From NCBI RefSeq assembly GCF_002101735.1, contig NZ_LQPE01000159.1:34241-98240 (forward strand): a stretch of 64,000 nt of DNA, given 5' to 3'. The number at the start of each line of letters is the position of its first letter. Within the stretch, counting starts at the first letter, position 1. This DNA is from Mycobacterium kyorinense. Its GTDB lineage: Bacteria > Actinomycetota > Actinomycetes > Mycobacteriales > Mycobacteriaceae. The translations under genes and the position numbers were made by a program. The notes below the pieces were generated by a model. The model was not told where the DNA came from. It saw nothing but the letters and a program-made list of their open reading frames with translations, and did no database searches. Of this stretch, positions 49,845 through 59,448 are shown in pieces.

Positions 49845-51228
49845 CCCCGTCTCGGGGTTGTTTGGCAGCCTTGCGGCTGCGTCCCTTCCGCGCTTCACGG
49901 CCACCTGCCGGGCGAGGCCCGGTCTTACGGTCGGCTCCACGCTTGACGGCGGCCCCAACTGGGCCGACGACGCTAGGTGTTTCCTCGTAGCGTGCGAGGT
50001 TGATGGCCGCGCAGTCATCACGCTGGTGCGATGCCGAGCACCCGCCGCAGTGCCAGTGCTCATCCCAGCCGATGTCTTGCACGTGGCCGCAAACATGGCA
50101 GGTTTTCGATGACGGGAACCAGCGGTCGGCGACCACCAGCTCTGATCCGTACCAGCCCGTCTTGTAGGACAGGTGGCGGCGCGGTGTGCCCAAGGCCGCA
50201 TCGGACAGGCCGCGCCGGCGAGCGCGGGTACCCGGCAGGCCCTTTTGCCGCAGCATCCCCGCCGCGTCCAGACCTTCGACAACGATCCGGCCGTGAGTTT
50301 TGGCCAATCGTGTTGTCAGGACATGCAAATGATGCGTTCGGACATCGTTGACCCGGCGGTGCAGCCGGGACATCTCGGTGGTGCGCTCACGGTAACGCCG
50401 TGAGCCTTTCGTGCAGCGCGAGCGGGCCCGGCTGACATGCCGCAACTCTTTCAGTGCCGCGTCGAGTGGCCGTGGATTCGGCACTTGCTCGAGCACTGTG
50501 CCGTCCTCGCTGGCGACCGTGGCGAGGCGACGCACCCCGACGTCAACGCCAACCCCTGAACCGGGGTGTACGACCGTCGGTCGCTGGGGGCGCTGCACGA
50601 GGACCCGCACACTCGCGTCCAGCCGGGCGCCGTTTCGGCGCACCGTGATCGCCAGCACCCGCGCCCGGCCTTTCGTGATGAGCCGCTCAATCCGGCGCGT
50701 GTTCTCGTGTGTACGGACGGTCCCGATCACCGGAAGCGTGAGGTGGCGGCGGTCAGGTTCGACGCGCATCGCTCCGGTCGTGAACGTCACGCGGTCCTGG
50801 TCGTGTCCCTTCTTCTTGAACCGGGGGAAGCCCATTCTCTTGCCGTCACGTGTGCCTGATCGGGAGTTCTGCCAGTTCCAGTACGCGTCGACCCCGCCGT
50901 CAATACCGTCGGCGTAGGCCTCTTTGGAACACTCAGGCCACCACACGACACCGGTCTCAGCGTTGACACACACGTCGTCCTTGACCGTGTTCCAGCGTTT
51001 CCGCAACACCCGCAGCGACGGCTTGTCCGTCTCAACGCCCGTCTCACGCCACGCCTGGATATCGGCTTTCAGCGTGGCGACGGTCCAGTTGTATGCTTTA
51101 CGCCGGGCACCGAAATGCCGCGCCAGCGACCGCAATTGATCGTCGGTCGGGTCCAGGGTGAACCGGAACGCCTGCACCGTCCAGCCCTCAGGAATCTTGA
51201 ACTTCGCCACCTCAGGCCACCTCGCCAT
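49831..51228 (-). CDS. tnpB: TnpB RNA-guided endonuclease of IS607-type element
   Basis: 465 residues. RuvC-like nuclease: first Asp in GVGVDVGVRRLATV, Glu in GRIVVEGLDAAGM, zinc finger CHVCGHVQDIGWDEHWHCGGC, and final Asp in SHQRDDCAAINLARY; all catalytic residues seem present. The N-terminal OrfB helix-turn-helix part (FRFTLDPTDDQLRSLARHFG) is also intact. TnpB proteins cut DNA guided by an RNA from the element end, helping the element persist. ATG 51228 overlaps tnpA; GTG 51210 is an alternative start. Basic C-terminal tail. Confidence 0.92.
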   Translation of the reverse strand: MARWPEVAKFKIPEGWTVQAFRFTLDPTDDQLRSLARHFGARRKAYNWTVATLKADIQAWRETGVETDKPSLRVLRKRWNTVKDDVCVNAETGVVWWPECSKEAYADGIDGGVDAYWNWQNSRSGTRDGKRMGFPRFKKKGHDQDRVTFTTGAMRVEPDRRHLTLPVIGTVRTHENTRRIERLITKGRARVLAITVRRNGARLDASVRVLVQRPQRPTVVHPGSGVGVDVGVRRLATVASEDGTVLEQVPNPRPLDAALKELRHVSRARSRCTKGSRRYRERTTEMSRLHRRVNDVRTHHLHVLTTRLAKTHGRIVVEGLDAAGMLRQKGLPGTRARRRGLSDAALGTPRRHLSYKTGWYGSELVVADRWFPSSKTCHVCGHVQDIGWDEHWHCGGCSASHQRDDCAAINLARYEETPSVVGPVGAAVKRGADRKTGPRPAGGREARKGRSRKAAKQPRDGVQVA

Positions 51229-51799
51229 CCCCGGCGCCGGCCGCCGCAGCCACAGCACGCCTTGCACGGTTCGCAGCAGGGCGTTTGCCGTAGAGCCGAG
51301 CGCACATACTGGTGAGGATCTCTGTCATATCGCGCACCAGGTCGTCATCGACCTCGGCTGAGTCGACCACGACCAACTCGCGGCCCTGGGCAGCGAGTGC
51401 GGCTTCGACGTATTCAGAGCCGAACCGGCAGAACCGGTCTCGGTGTTCCACCACGATCCGGCCCACCGACGGGTCGCGCAACAAGGCAAGGAACTTGCGG
51501 CGATGCCCGTTTAGCGCCGAACCGACCTCGGTCACCACCTTGTCGACCGGGATCTGCTGGGTCGTGGCCCACGCGGTCACCCGCGCCACCTGCCGATCCA
51601 GATCAGCTTTCTGGTCCGCTGAGGACACGCGCGCATACACCGCCGCCAGCCCCTGCCGGGCCGCCTCAGCTGCCACATCATTGACGAGGATCAGCCGACC
51701 TACTCGTTGCGCTGCGACCGGCAGCAGCCCAGCGTGAAACCAGCGATGCGCAGTCACCCGCGCAACACCGTTGCGCTCAGCCCACGCCGCAAGATTCAT
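51212..51799 (-). CDS. tnpA: IS607-type serine recombinase TnpA
   Basis: 195 residues. The N-terminal MerR-like DNA-binding domain (MNLAAWAERNGVARVTAHRW) precedes the catalytic resolvase domain: VYARVSSADQKADLDRQ with the nucleophile Ser, then IVVEHRDRFCRFG and VVVDSAEVDDDLVRDMTEIL. This N-terminal DNA-binding order is characteristic of IS607. It moves the element by serine recombination without target repeats. Overlaps tnpB by 17 bases. ATG at 51799. Confidence 0.93.
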   Translation of the reverse strand: MNLAAWAERNGVARVTAHRWFHAGLLPVAAQRVGRLILVNDVAAEAARQGLAAVYARVSSADQKADLDRQVARVTAWATTQQIPVDKVVTEVGSALNGHRRKFLALLRDPSVGRIVVEHRDRFCRFGSEYVEAALAAQGRELVVVDSAEVDDDLVRDMTEILTSMCARLYGKRPAANRARRAVAAAAGAGDGEVA

Positions 51800-51939
51800 G
51801 TCTTTGTTCCTACCGCACACCACTGACAACTACCGACCACTCGGAACGCAACAGATGACAACCCCTGCTTAGCTGTCAGCCGGTCCCGCCGAAACCGTTA
51901 GGCTGACCACCAAGAGTCCCGATAGTCAGGAGCCCTTTC

Positions 51940-53340
51940 ATGTCTCGGCCCGCCGCGGCTGTCAACCGTGTGATCAAGGCTTATGACGTGCGAGGCGTCG
52001 TCGGTGACGAGATCGACGAGCCGTTCGTCGCCGACGTCGGCGCCGCCTTCGCCAGGCTGATGCGTGACGAGGGCGCCGGGCGGGTAGTTCTCGGCCACGA
52101 CATGCGGGACAGTTCGCCGGCCCTGGCGGCAGCCTTCGCGTCCGGGGTCACCGGGCAGGGGCTCGACGTGATCCGGATCGGTCTGGCATCGACCGATCAG
52201 CTCTATTTCGCCTCGGGCCTGTTGGACTGCCCCGGCGCCATGTTCACCGCCAGCCACAACCCGGCCGCCTACAACGGCATCAAGCTGTGCCGGGCGGGCG
52301 CCAAGCCGGTCGGCGCCGACACCGGGTTGAGCACCATCCGCGACGACGTGGTCGCCGGCGTGCCCGGCTACGACGGGCCGGCCGGCAGCATCGCCGATCG
52401 GGATGTGCTCGCCGACTACGGGGAATTCCTGCGCTCGCTGGTGGACCTGTCGGCGCTGCGCCCGCTGCGGGTGGCCGTCGACGCGGGCAACGGGATGGCC
52501 GGTCACACCGCGCCGGCGGTGCTCGGCGCAATCGAGTCAATCACGTTGCTGCCGTTGTACTTCGAGCTCGACGGCTCGTTTCCCCACCACGAGGCCAACC
52601 CGCTGGACCCGGCGAACCTGGTGGACCTGCAGGCCTATGTGCAGGAGAGCGGCGCCGATATCGGGCTGGCATTCGACGGCGACGCCGATCGCTGCTTCGT
52701 GGTCGACGAACGCGGCCGGCCGGTGTCGCCGTCGACGGTGACCGCGCTGGTCGCCGCCCGCGAGCTCACCCGCGAGATCGGCGCGACCGTGATCCACAAC
52801 CTGATCACCTCCCGCGCCGTGCCGGAGCTGGTGGTCGAACGCGGCGGCACACCGGTGCGCTCGCGCGTCGGGCACTCCTACATCAAGGCGCTGATGGCCG
52901 ACACCGGCGCAATCTTCGGCGGCGAGCACTCCGCGCACTACTACTTCCGCGACTTCTGGGGCGCCGACTCCGGGATGCTGGCCGCGTTGTACGTGCTGGC
53001 CGCGCTGGGCGAGCAAGACCGGCCGCTCTCCGAGCTCACCGCCGACTACCAGCGCTACGAATCCTCCGGCGAGATCAACTTCACCGTCGCCGATGCCGCG
53101 TCGGCCACCGAGGCGGTGCTGAAGTCCTTCGGCAGCCGCATCCACTCCATCGACCATCTGGACGGAGTGACCGTCGACCTCGGCGACGGAAGCTGGTTCA
53201 ACCTGCGCAGCTCCAACACCGAGCCGCTGCTGCGGCTCAACGTGGAAGCACGCTGCACCGAGGACGTCGATGCGGTGGTCCAGCAGGTGAGTGCAACAAT
53301 TCGAGCCGAAACAGCCGGGCTGACACAGGCAGTCACGTGA
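51940..53340 (+). CDS. manB: Phosphomannomutase
   Basis: 466 residues, alpha-D-phosphohexomutase family. Phosphoserine loop FTASHNPAAYNG, metal loop AFDGDADRCFVVD, sugar loop GGEHSAHYYF, phosphate loop RSSNTEPLLRL. It interconverts mannose-6-P and mannose-1-P for GDP-mannose and mannolipid synthesis. Equivalent to Rv3257c (ManB/PmmA). Start ATG 51940 after CAGGAG. The stop overlaps the next gene (GTGA). Together with manA (54423) and manC (44172) it completes the mannose activation path. Confidence 0.95.
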   Translation: MSRPAAAVNRVIKAYDVRGVVGDEIDEPFVADVGAAFARLMRDEGAGRVVLGHDMRDSSPALAAAFASGVTGQGLDVIRIGLASTDQLYFASGLLDCPGAMFTASHNPAAYNGIKLCRAGAKPVGADTGLSTIRDDVVAGVPGYDGPAGSIADRDVLADYGEFLRSLVDLSALRPLRVAVDAGNGMAGHTAPAVLGAIESITLLPLYFELDGSFPHHEANPLDPANLVDLQAYVQESGADIGLAFDGDADRCFVVDERGRPVSPSTVTALVAARELTREIGATVIHNLITSRAVPELVVERGGTPVRSRVGHSYIKALMADTGAIFGGEHSAHYYFRDFWGADSGMLAALYVLAALGEQDRPLSELTADYQRYESSGEINFTVADAASATEAVLKSFGSRIHSIDHLDGVTVDLGDGSWFNLRSSNTEPLLRLNVEARCTEDVDAVVQQVSATIRAETAGLTQAVT

Positions 53341-54413
53341 ACGCCATACACGCCACCATCGACTTCGACGACACCGACGCCCTGATCGCCGCCGATCGCG
53401 ACGGGCTGCTGCGGGCCGCGTCGATGGCCGGCGCGCAGGTGCGGTCCACCGCCGCCGCAGCCGAAGAGGGCGCGCTCGACCCGGTGCGCGGGGACACCCC
53501 CCGCACGCTGATCTGGGTGGCCGGCCGCGGCACCGCCGAAACCGCCGGCACCATGCTGGCCGCGACGCTGGGCGGCACGACCGCCGCGCCGATCGTGGTC
53601 GCCGCCGAGGCGCCGCCGTGGATCGGCGCGCTCGACGTGCTGATCGTGGCCGGCGACGACCCGGGCGATCCGGCGCTGGTCGGCGCCGCCGCCACCGGGG
53701 TGCGCCGCGGCGCTCGCGTGGTCGTCGCGGCACCCTACGAGGGACCGTTGCGCGACAGCACGGCCGGGCGGGTCGCGGTGCTGGAGCCGCGGATGCGGGT
53801 CCCCGACGAGTTCGGTCTGGGCCGCTACCTGGCCGCCGGGCTGGCCGCGCTGGAAAGTATCGACCCCAAGCTGCGGACGGATCTCGGTGTGCTGGCCGAC
53901 GAGCTGGACGCCGAGGCGCTGCGCAACAGCGCGGGACGCGAAGTGTTCACCAATCCGGCCAAGGCGCTGGCCCAGCGGATGACGGGGCGCAGCATCGTGC
54001 TGGCCGGCGACTCCGCCGCGACGCTGGCGCTGGCCCGGCACGGCTCGTCGGCGCTGCTGCGGATCGGCAATCAGGTGGTGGCCGCCACCGGCTTGGCTGA
54101 CGCGCTGATCGCGCTGCGCACCACACCGTCATTCGCCGATGCGGCGGATGCGCTGTTTCACGACGAGGCGATCGACGGCCCGCTGCCCGAGCGGCTGCGG
54201 GTGCTGGCGCTGACGCTGGCCGCCGACCGGACCGTCGTCGCCGCCAGAGTCGCCCCGCTCGGCGACGTGGACATCGTCGGCGCCGAGGACGTGCCCGACG
54301 TGTCCGTCGGCGCCGCCGGCCAGGTCAGCGCGCAGCGGGCCGAGCAGCAACTGGCAATATTGGCCGTTCGACTGGAGATGGCCGCCGTTTATTTGCGGCT
54401 GGTGCGGGGATAG
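53337..54413 (+). CDS. TobH/SIS-like protein (Rv3256c-like)
   Basis: 358 residues, between manB and manA. The sequence suggests a sugar-phosphate isomerase (SIS) type fold: TLIWVAGRGTAETAGTMLAA and SIVLAGDSAATLALARHGSS are two Ser/Thr-containing phosphate-binding-like loops, but key catalytic residues of glucosamine or phosphoglucose isomerases cannot be identified. Called TobH in some annotations. Co-translated with manB (GTGA at 53337-53340) and 9 bases before manA, so a mannose-metabolism role is likely. Confidence 0.85.
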   Translation: MNAIHATIDFDDTDALIAADRDGLLRAASMAGAQVRSTAAAAEEGALDPVRGDTPRTLIWVAGRGTAETAGTMLAATLGGTTAAPIVVAAEAPPWIGALDVLIVAGDDPGDPALVGAAATGVRRGARVVVAAPYEGPLRDSTAGRVAVLEPRMRVPDEFGLGRYLAAGLAALESIDPKLRTDLGVLADELDAEALRNSAGREVFTNPAKALAQRMTGRSIVLAGDSAATLALARHGSSALLRIGNQVVAATGLADALIALRTTPSFADAADALFHDEAIDGPLPERLRVLALTLAADRTVVAARVAPLGDVDIVGAEDVPDVSVGAAGQVSAQRAEQQLAILAVRLEMAAVYLRLVRG

Positions 54414-54422
54414 ACAACAGAC

Positions 54423-55649
54423 GTGGAACTGCTACGCGGAGCGATACGGACGTACGCCTGGGGATCGCGTACGGCCATCGCCGAATTCACCGGGCGACCG
54501 GTCCCGGCGGCTCACCCCGAAGCCGAGCTCTGGTTCGGCGCGCATCCGGCCGACCCGGCGTGGTTGGAGACCGGCGGCGGCGAAACGACGTTGCTGGACG
54601 CCCTGGTCGCCGACCCGGACGGCCAGCTCGGCGGGGCGGCGCGGTCCCGATTCGGTGACGTGCTGCCCTTCCTGGTGAAAGTGCTTGCCGCCGACGAGCC
54701 GTTGTCGCTGCAGGCGCACCCCAGCGCTGAGCAGGCCGCCGAGGGTTACCTGCGCGAGGAGCGGCTGGGCATCCCGATCAACTCGCCGGTGCGTAACTAC
54801 CGCGACAAGAGTCACAAACCCGAACTGTTGGTGGCGCTGCAGCCGTTCGAGGCGCTGGCCGGCTTCCGGCCGGCCGCCCGCACCGTCGAGCTGCTGCGGG
54901 CGCTGGCGGTCTCCGACCTGGATCCGTTCATCCACCTGCTCAACGACCAGTCCGACGCCGACGGGCTGCGCGCGCTGTTCACCACCTGGATCACCGCCCC
55001 GCAGCCCGACATCGACGTGCTGGTCCCGGCCGTTATCGACGGCGCGATCAACTACATCACCTCCGGCGCAACGGAATTCGCGGCCGAGGCCAAGACGGTG
55101 CTGGAGCTGGGCGAGCGCTACCCCGGCGACGCCGGTGTGCTGGCGGCGCTGTTGCTCAACCGCATCAGCCTGGCCCCCGGGGAGGCGATCTTCCTGGCGG
55201 CCGGCAACCTGCACACCTACCTGCGCGGCGTCGCGCTGGAGGTTATGGCCAACTCCGACAACGTGTTACGCGGCGGCCTGACTCCCAAGCACGTCGACGT
55301 GCCGGAGCTGCTGCGCGTGCTGGACTTCACGCCCACCACCGAGGACCAGCTGCGACCGCCGACGCATCGCGACGGGCTCGGGCTGGTCTACGACACCCCG
55401 ACCGACGAGTTCGCGTTGTGTGTGCTGACTCTCGACGGCGAGCACGTCGGCCACGAGGTGGACGCGCCGTCGCGGCACGACGGCCCGCAGATCCTGTTGT
55501 GCACCGAGGGCTGCACCACCGTGCACGGAAAATCCGGGACGCTGAAACTCGAGCGGGGCGCCGCGGCGTGGGTGGCCGCCGACGACGGGCCGATCCGGCT
55601 GGTGGCGCATCAGCCGACGACGTTGTTCCGGGCCACCGTCGGCCTGTGA
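54423..55649 (+). CDS. manA: Mannose-6-phosphate isomerase ManA
   Basis: 408 residues, type I phosphomannose isomerase. Zinc-site motifs: PLSLQAHPSAEQAAEGY, YRDKSHKPELLVAL and AIFLAAGNLHTYLRGVALEV, MANSDNVLRGGLTPKHVD. It converts fructose-6-P to mannose-6-P, the first step to GDP-mannose. Start GTG 54423. Equivalent to Rv3255c. The stop overlaps the start of the cation exporter (GTGA at 55646-55649). Confidence 0.95.
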   Translation: MELLRGAIRTYAWGSRTAIAEFTGRPVPAAHPEAELWFGAHPADPAWLETGGGETTLLDALVADPDGQLGGAARSRFGDVLPFLVKVLAADEPLSLQAHPSAEQAAEGYLREERLGIPINSPVRNYRDKSHKPELLVALQPFEALAGFRPAARTVELLRALAVSDLDPFIHLLNDQSDADGLRALFTTWITAPQPDIDVLVPAVIDGAINYITSGATEFAAEAKTVLELGERYPGDAGVLAALLLNRISLAPGEAIFLAAGNLHTYLRGVALEVMANSDNVLRGGLTPKHVDVPELLRVLDFTPTTEDQLRPPTHRDGLGLVYDTPTDEFALCVLTLDGEHVGHEVDAPSRHDGPQILLCTEGCTTVHGKSGTLKLERGAAAWVAADDGPIRLVAHQPTTLFRATVGL

Positions 55650-56572
55650 GTGCATCCAGCAGTACCCGCGCGATCCTGGCCGCGCTGGCCGCCAACGCCG
55701 GCATCGCCGCCGCCAAGTTCGTCGGCTTCGCGGTCACCGGCAGCTCGTCCATGCTTGCCGAAGCGGTGCACTCGGTAGCCGACACCTCCAACCAGGCGCT
55801 GTTGCTGTTCGGGCAGCGCGCCGCGCGCAAGGAGGCCGACGCGCTGCACCCGTTCGGCTACGGCCGCAGCCGCTACTTCTGGTCGTTTGTGGTGGCGCTG
55901 GTGTTGTTCACCCTCGGCGCGGTGTTCGCCCTCTACGAGGGCTACCACAAGATCGTCCACCCTGCGGAGCTGACGTCCCCGGTGGTGGCGCTGGCGATCC
56001 TGGTGGTGGCAATCACGTTGGAGACGTTCAGTTTTCGCACTGCGGTGGTCGAGTCCCGGCCGCTGAAGGGCAACGGCAGCTGGTGGCGGTTCATTCGCAA
56101 CTCCCGCAATCCCGAGCTGCCGGTGGTGCTGCTGGAGGACACCGGCGCGCTGGTCGGATTGGCGTTCGCGCTCGCCGGCGTCGGCTTGACGACGCTCACC
56201 GGCAACCCGGTCTGGGACGGCGTCGGCACCATCGCCATCGGTCTGCTGCTCGGCGCCATCGCGACCATCCTGATGGTCGAGATGCACAGCCTGCTGATCG
56301 GTGAGAGCGGCACTGCCGCCGAAGTCGCTGCCATCCGGGCGGCGCTGGAAAACACCGAGCATGTCGATCGCCTGATTCATCTGCGCACGCAGTATCTCGG
56401 CCCGGACGAGATGCTGGTGGGCGCCAAGATCGCGGTGGGCCCGCACGTCGAGCTGGCCACCGTGGCGGCCACCATCGACGCCGCCGAAGCCAACATCCGT
56501 GCGGCGGTGCCGGCCGCCCGGGTCATCTACCTCGAGCCCGACCTGGATCGCACCCGCTCGCGCAGTATCTGA
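55646..56572 (+). CDS. Cation diffusion facilitator family transporter
   Basis: 308 residues. Six membrane helices, with HSVADTSNQALLLFG (an HxxxD-type site) in helix 2 and LLEDTGALVGLAFALAG (ExxxD-like) in helix 5, and the HPFGYGRSRYFWSF motif of the family. A cytoplasmic dimerisation domain follows (from about residue 215). It exports divalent metals such as Zn, Fe or Mn against protons. Starts at GTG 55646 overlapping manA. Accessory to the mannose operon here: I do not recall it between manA and Rv3254 in M. tuberculosis. Confidence 0.9.
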   Translation: MSASSSTRAILAALAANAGIAAAKFVGFAVTGSSSMLAEAVHSVADTSNQALLLFGQRAARKEADALHPFGYGRSRYFWSFVVALVLFTLGAVFALYEGYHKIVHPAELTSPVVALAILVVAITLETFSFRTAVVESRPLKGNGSWWRFIRNSRNPELPVVLLEDTGALVGLAFALAGVGLTTLTGNPVWDGVGTIAIGLLLGAIATILMVEMHSLLIGESGTAAEVAAIRAALENTEHVDRLIHLRTQYLGPDEMLVGAKIAVGPHVELATVAATIDAAEANIRAAVPAARVIYLEPDLDRTRSRSI

Positions 56573-57906
56573 CGACGCTCGGCGAGCCACAGCCGCATGT
56601 TGTGCCGAATCGTGCGAGCGATCAGTTTGGCCGACGGGATCATGTAGAGGCTGTCCAGCAACGAGAACCGGCGCAAAAACCATTCTGCGAGAACGGGATC
56701 GGTCTCGGCCGCGCCGAGAAGCTGGTCGTAGAGGTTGCCGACCGGGCGATACCACCAGGGCATCGGCCCGCCGGCGTGATGGAACGTGAAATCGCCGACG
56801 GAATTCATCACCCACACCGGGTACGTGGTCTTCGCGGTGGCCCGGTTCAGCTCGCGGGCCACGTCGGCACCCGGGTCGGCCAGCGCGTCGCCGAGATGCC
56901 CGGCCTGCAGCGACGTCATCGTCATGCCTTGCCCGAAGGTGGGGTCGAAGCTGGCCACCGCGTCGCCGAACGGCACGATCCCGTCCGGAAAGCGGTCCAG
57001 TTTGTCGTAGCGGCGCCAGCGGCTGGTGGGGAAACGGTGGAAGGCCACCTCGCCGACCGGTTCGGCCTGTTCGAGGGCGGCGGTGAACTGCGGGGGCAGC
57101 AGCTTTTCCGCCAGTACTCTGATCTCCGAAAAGGTGTGCGGCGGTTCGACTTTGGCGACACCGAACGTCGTGAGTGTCCAGGTGCCGTCCTCGTATTGCA
57201 GCATGCCCAGTCCGAGCGGCTGCTCGCGCGACGCCCCGGCCACCACCACCTTCTGCTCGATCAGGCCGTCGGGAATCCGAAGCTGTTGCGTCGCATAGCC
57301 GATACCCACGTCCACCACCTCTTCGGGCGGCCTCGGATATCCCCACTGCTGCAGCCACACCGGCAGTCTGGTGCCGCGCCCGGCGGCCTCGACGACGAGG
57401 TCGGCGGCGACGAGCTCACCGGAGTCGAGCACCACGCCGGTCACCCGGCGGGCGGTGGGGTCGAAGCGCGGTTCGACCACCGCGTGTTGCCGAATCTCGG
57501 TGTTGGGCAGCGCGATCACGCGCCGCCGGATCTGCCATTCCAGCTGCGGACGGCTCGGCACGTACGCGGTGAACTCGTCGCGCAGGTTCTGGCCCGTCCC
57601 GAGCACGTGGCCAGCGGCGCCGAAGTAGATGGCCTGCGGCCGGTTCTGCAGGATCGGCACCCCGGCCGCGACCATGTCGTCGAGCAGGCCCGGGAACAAC
57701 GCCTCGAATTCCGCGGCGCCTCGCGCCATCAACAGGTGAACATGGCGGCCCTGGGGGACTGCCGTGCGCTGAGCGGGCGTGGCCGGCAGCTGGTCGCGCT
57801 CGAACAGCGTGACCCGGTCGTAGAAATCGGCCAGCACGCGGGCGGCGCACAGCCCCGCAATGCTGGCGCCGATGACGACCGCATGACGCCTTGGGTTCTC
57901 GGCGCG
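56527..57906 (-). CDS. FAD-dependent monooxygenase-like protein (Rv3254-like)
   Basis: 459 residues. FAD-binding Rossmann motif HAVVIGASIAGLCAARVLAD at the N-terminus, DG-like motif in VVEAAGRGTRLP, and the second FAD motif VPFGDAVASFDPTFGQGMTM. Resembles squalene-epoxidase or tetracycline-hydroxylase type enzymes (group A flavin monooxygenases). Substrate unknown. ATG 57906, divergent from the APC transporter (34-base gap); its end overlaps the CDF gene by 46 bases. Confidence 0.88.
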   Translation of the reverse strand, partial: RAENPRRHAVVIGASIAGLCAARVLADFYDRVTLFERDQLPATPAQRTAVPQGRHVHLLMARGAAEFEALFPGLLDDMVAAGVPILQNRPQAIYFGAAGHVLGTGQNLRDEFTAYVPSRPQLEWQIRRRVIALPNTEIRQHAVVEPRFDPTARRVTGVVLDSGELVAADLVVEAAGRGTRLPVWLQQWGYPRPPEEVVDVGIGYATQQLRIPDGLIEQKVVVAGASREQPLGLGMLQYEDGTWTLTTFGVAKVEPPHTFSEIRVLAEKLLPPQFTAALEQAEPVGEVAFHRFPTSRWRRYDKLDRFPDGIVPFGDAVASFDPTFGQGMTMTSLQAGHLGDALADPGADVARELNRATAKTTYPVWVMNSVGDFTFHHAGGPMPWWYRPVGNLYDQLLGAAETDPVLAEWFLRRFSLLDSLYMIPSAKLIARTIRHNMRLWLAERRQILRERVRSRSGSR

Positions 57907-57940
57907 CATGTCCGCACAGTAGTCGGTACTGTCCCGGTGC

Positions 57941-59431
57941 ATGGCCGATCGATGGCGCATCAAATCCGTCGAGCAGTCGATTGCCGACACCGACGAACCG
58001 GACAGCCGGCTGCACAAAAACCTCAGCTGGTGGCACCTGACCGTGTTCGGTGTCTCGGTGGTGATCGGCGCCGGCATCTTCACGGTCACCGCCTCCACCG
58101 CGGGCAACATCACCGGCCCGGCCATCTGGATCTCGTTTCTGATCGCGGCGATCACCTGCGGGCTGGCGGCGGTGTGCTACGCGGAGTTCGCCTCGACGCT
58201 GCCGGTGGCCGGTAGCGCCTACACCTTCTCCTACGCCACCTTCGGCGAGTTCCTGGCGTGGGTGATCGGCTGGAACCTGGTGCTCGAGTTGGCCATCGGC
58301 GCGGCGGTGGTGGCCAAGGGGTGGTCGAGCTACCTCGACACCATGTTCGGAATCACAAGGGGCACAATCACTCTCGGCTCATTCCAGCTCGACTGGGGTG
58401 CGTTGTTGATCGTGGCGCTGGTGGCGACGCTGCTGGCGCTGGGCACCAAGTTGTCGGCGCATTTCTCGGCGGTGGTCACCACGATCAAGGTGTCGGTGGT
58501 GGCGCTGGTGGTGGTCGTCGGCGCCTTCTACGTCAAGGCCGACAACTACTCGCCGTTCATCCCGCCGCCGGAGGCCGACCACGCCGGCACCGGCCTCGAC
58601 CAGTCGGTGCTGTCGTTGCTGACCGGCGCGCACACCAGCCACTACGGCTGGTTCGGGGTACTGGCCGGGGCGTCGATCGTGTTCTTCGCGTTCATCGGGT
58701 TCGACATCGTCGCCACCATGGCCGAGGAGACCAAGCACCCGCAGCGCGACGTGCCGCGCGGGATCCTGGCGACGCTGGGCATCGTCACCGTGCTCTACGT
58801 CGCCGTCTCCGTCGTGCTGTCCGGGATGGTGCCCTACACCGCGCTTCGGGACCGCCCCGGCGGCAAGCACGCGAACCTGGCCACCGCGTTCGCGGCGAAC
58901 GGGGTGCACTGGGCCTCCGGCGTCATCTCGATCGGGGCGCTGGCGGGGCTGACCACGGTGGTGATGGTGCTGATGCTCGGCCAGTGCCGGGTGCTGTTTG
59001 CGATGTCGCGCGACGGGCTGCTGCCCCGGGCGCTGGCGCAGACCAGCACCCGCGGCACGCCGGTGCGGATCACGGTGCTGGTCGCGCTGCTGGTGGCGCT
59101 GGCGGCGTCGGTGTTTCCGATGGCCAAGCTCGAGGAGATGGTCAACGTCGGAACGCTGTTCGCATTCGTCCTGGTGTCCGCCGGGGTGATCATCCTGCGC
59201 CGCACCCGCCCGGACCTGCCGCGGGGCTTTCGCGCGCCGTGGGTGCCGCTGCTGCCGATCGCCTCGGTGTGCGCCTGCCTGTGGCTGATGCTCAACCTGA
59301 CCGGGGTGACCTGGATCCGGTTCGCCGTGTGGATGGTCGTCGGCGTCGCCATCTACTTCGGCTACAGCCGCCGCCACTCGGTCTTGGCGGGCCGGGCCGA
59401 CGAGCGGCCCGCCGTCCAGGTCGCTTCCTGA
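57941..59431 (+). CDS. APC-family amino acid/cation transporter
   Basis: 496 residues, about twelve membrane helices. Conserved GVSVVIGAGIFTVTASTAGN (helix 1 unwound region), YTFSYATFGEFLAWVIGWNL and FFAFIGFDIVATMAEETKHP PQRDVPRG-type loop of the cationic amino-acid transporters (CAT/YfnA-like). It probably imports arginine, lysine or similar. Equivalent to Rv3253c. Start ATG 57941. The substrate cannot be fixed from sequence. Confidence 0.9.
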   Translation: MADRWRIKSVEQSIADTDEPDSRLHKNLSWWHLTVFGVSVVIGAGIFTVTASTAGNITGPAIWISFLIAAITCGLAAVCYAEFASTLPVAGSAYTFSYATFGEFLAWVIGWNLVLELAIGAAVVAKGWSSYLDTMFGITRGTITLGSFQLDWGALLIVALVATLLALGTKLSAHFSAVVTTIKVSVVALVVVVGAFYVKADNYSPFIPPPEADHAGTGLDQSVLSLLTGAHTSHYGWFGVLAGASIVFFAFIGFDIVATMAEETKHPQRDVPRGILATLGIVTVLYVAVSVVLSGMVPYTALRDRPGGKHANLATAFAANGVHWASGVISIGALAGLTTVVMVLMLGQCRVLFAMSRDGLLPRALAQTSTRGTPVRITVLVALLVALAASVFPMAKLEEMVNVGTLFAFVLVSAGVIILRRTRPDLPRGFRAPWVPLLPIASVCACLWLMLNLTGVTWIRFAVWMVVGVAIYFGYSRRHSVLAGRADERPAVQVAS

Positions 59432-59448
59432 CCCTTCTTCACCGCGAC

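Larger units (their letters stand above)
49803..51899 (-). mobile_element. IS607-family insertion element (tnpA-tnpB)
   Basis: About 2.1 kb unit holding a serine recombinase (tnpA) and a TnpB nuclease, inserted between the DUF3499 gene and manB, which are neighbours in M. tuberculosis. Both ends show ACCGTT (49803-49808 and 51894-51899), so one copy probably belongs to the target. No terminal inverted repeats, as is typical for IS607. Both genes look intact, so the element may still be mobile. The ends are inferred from the repeat and synteny. Confidence 0.8.
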
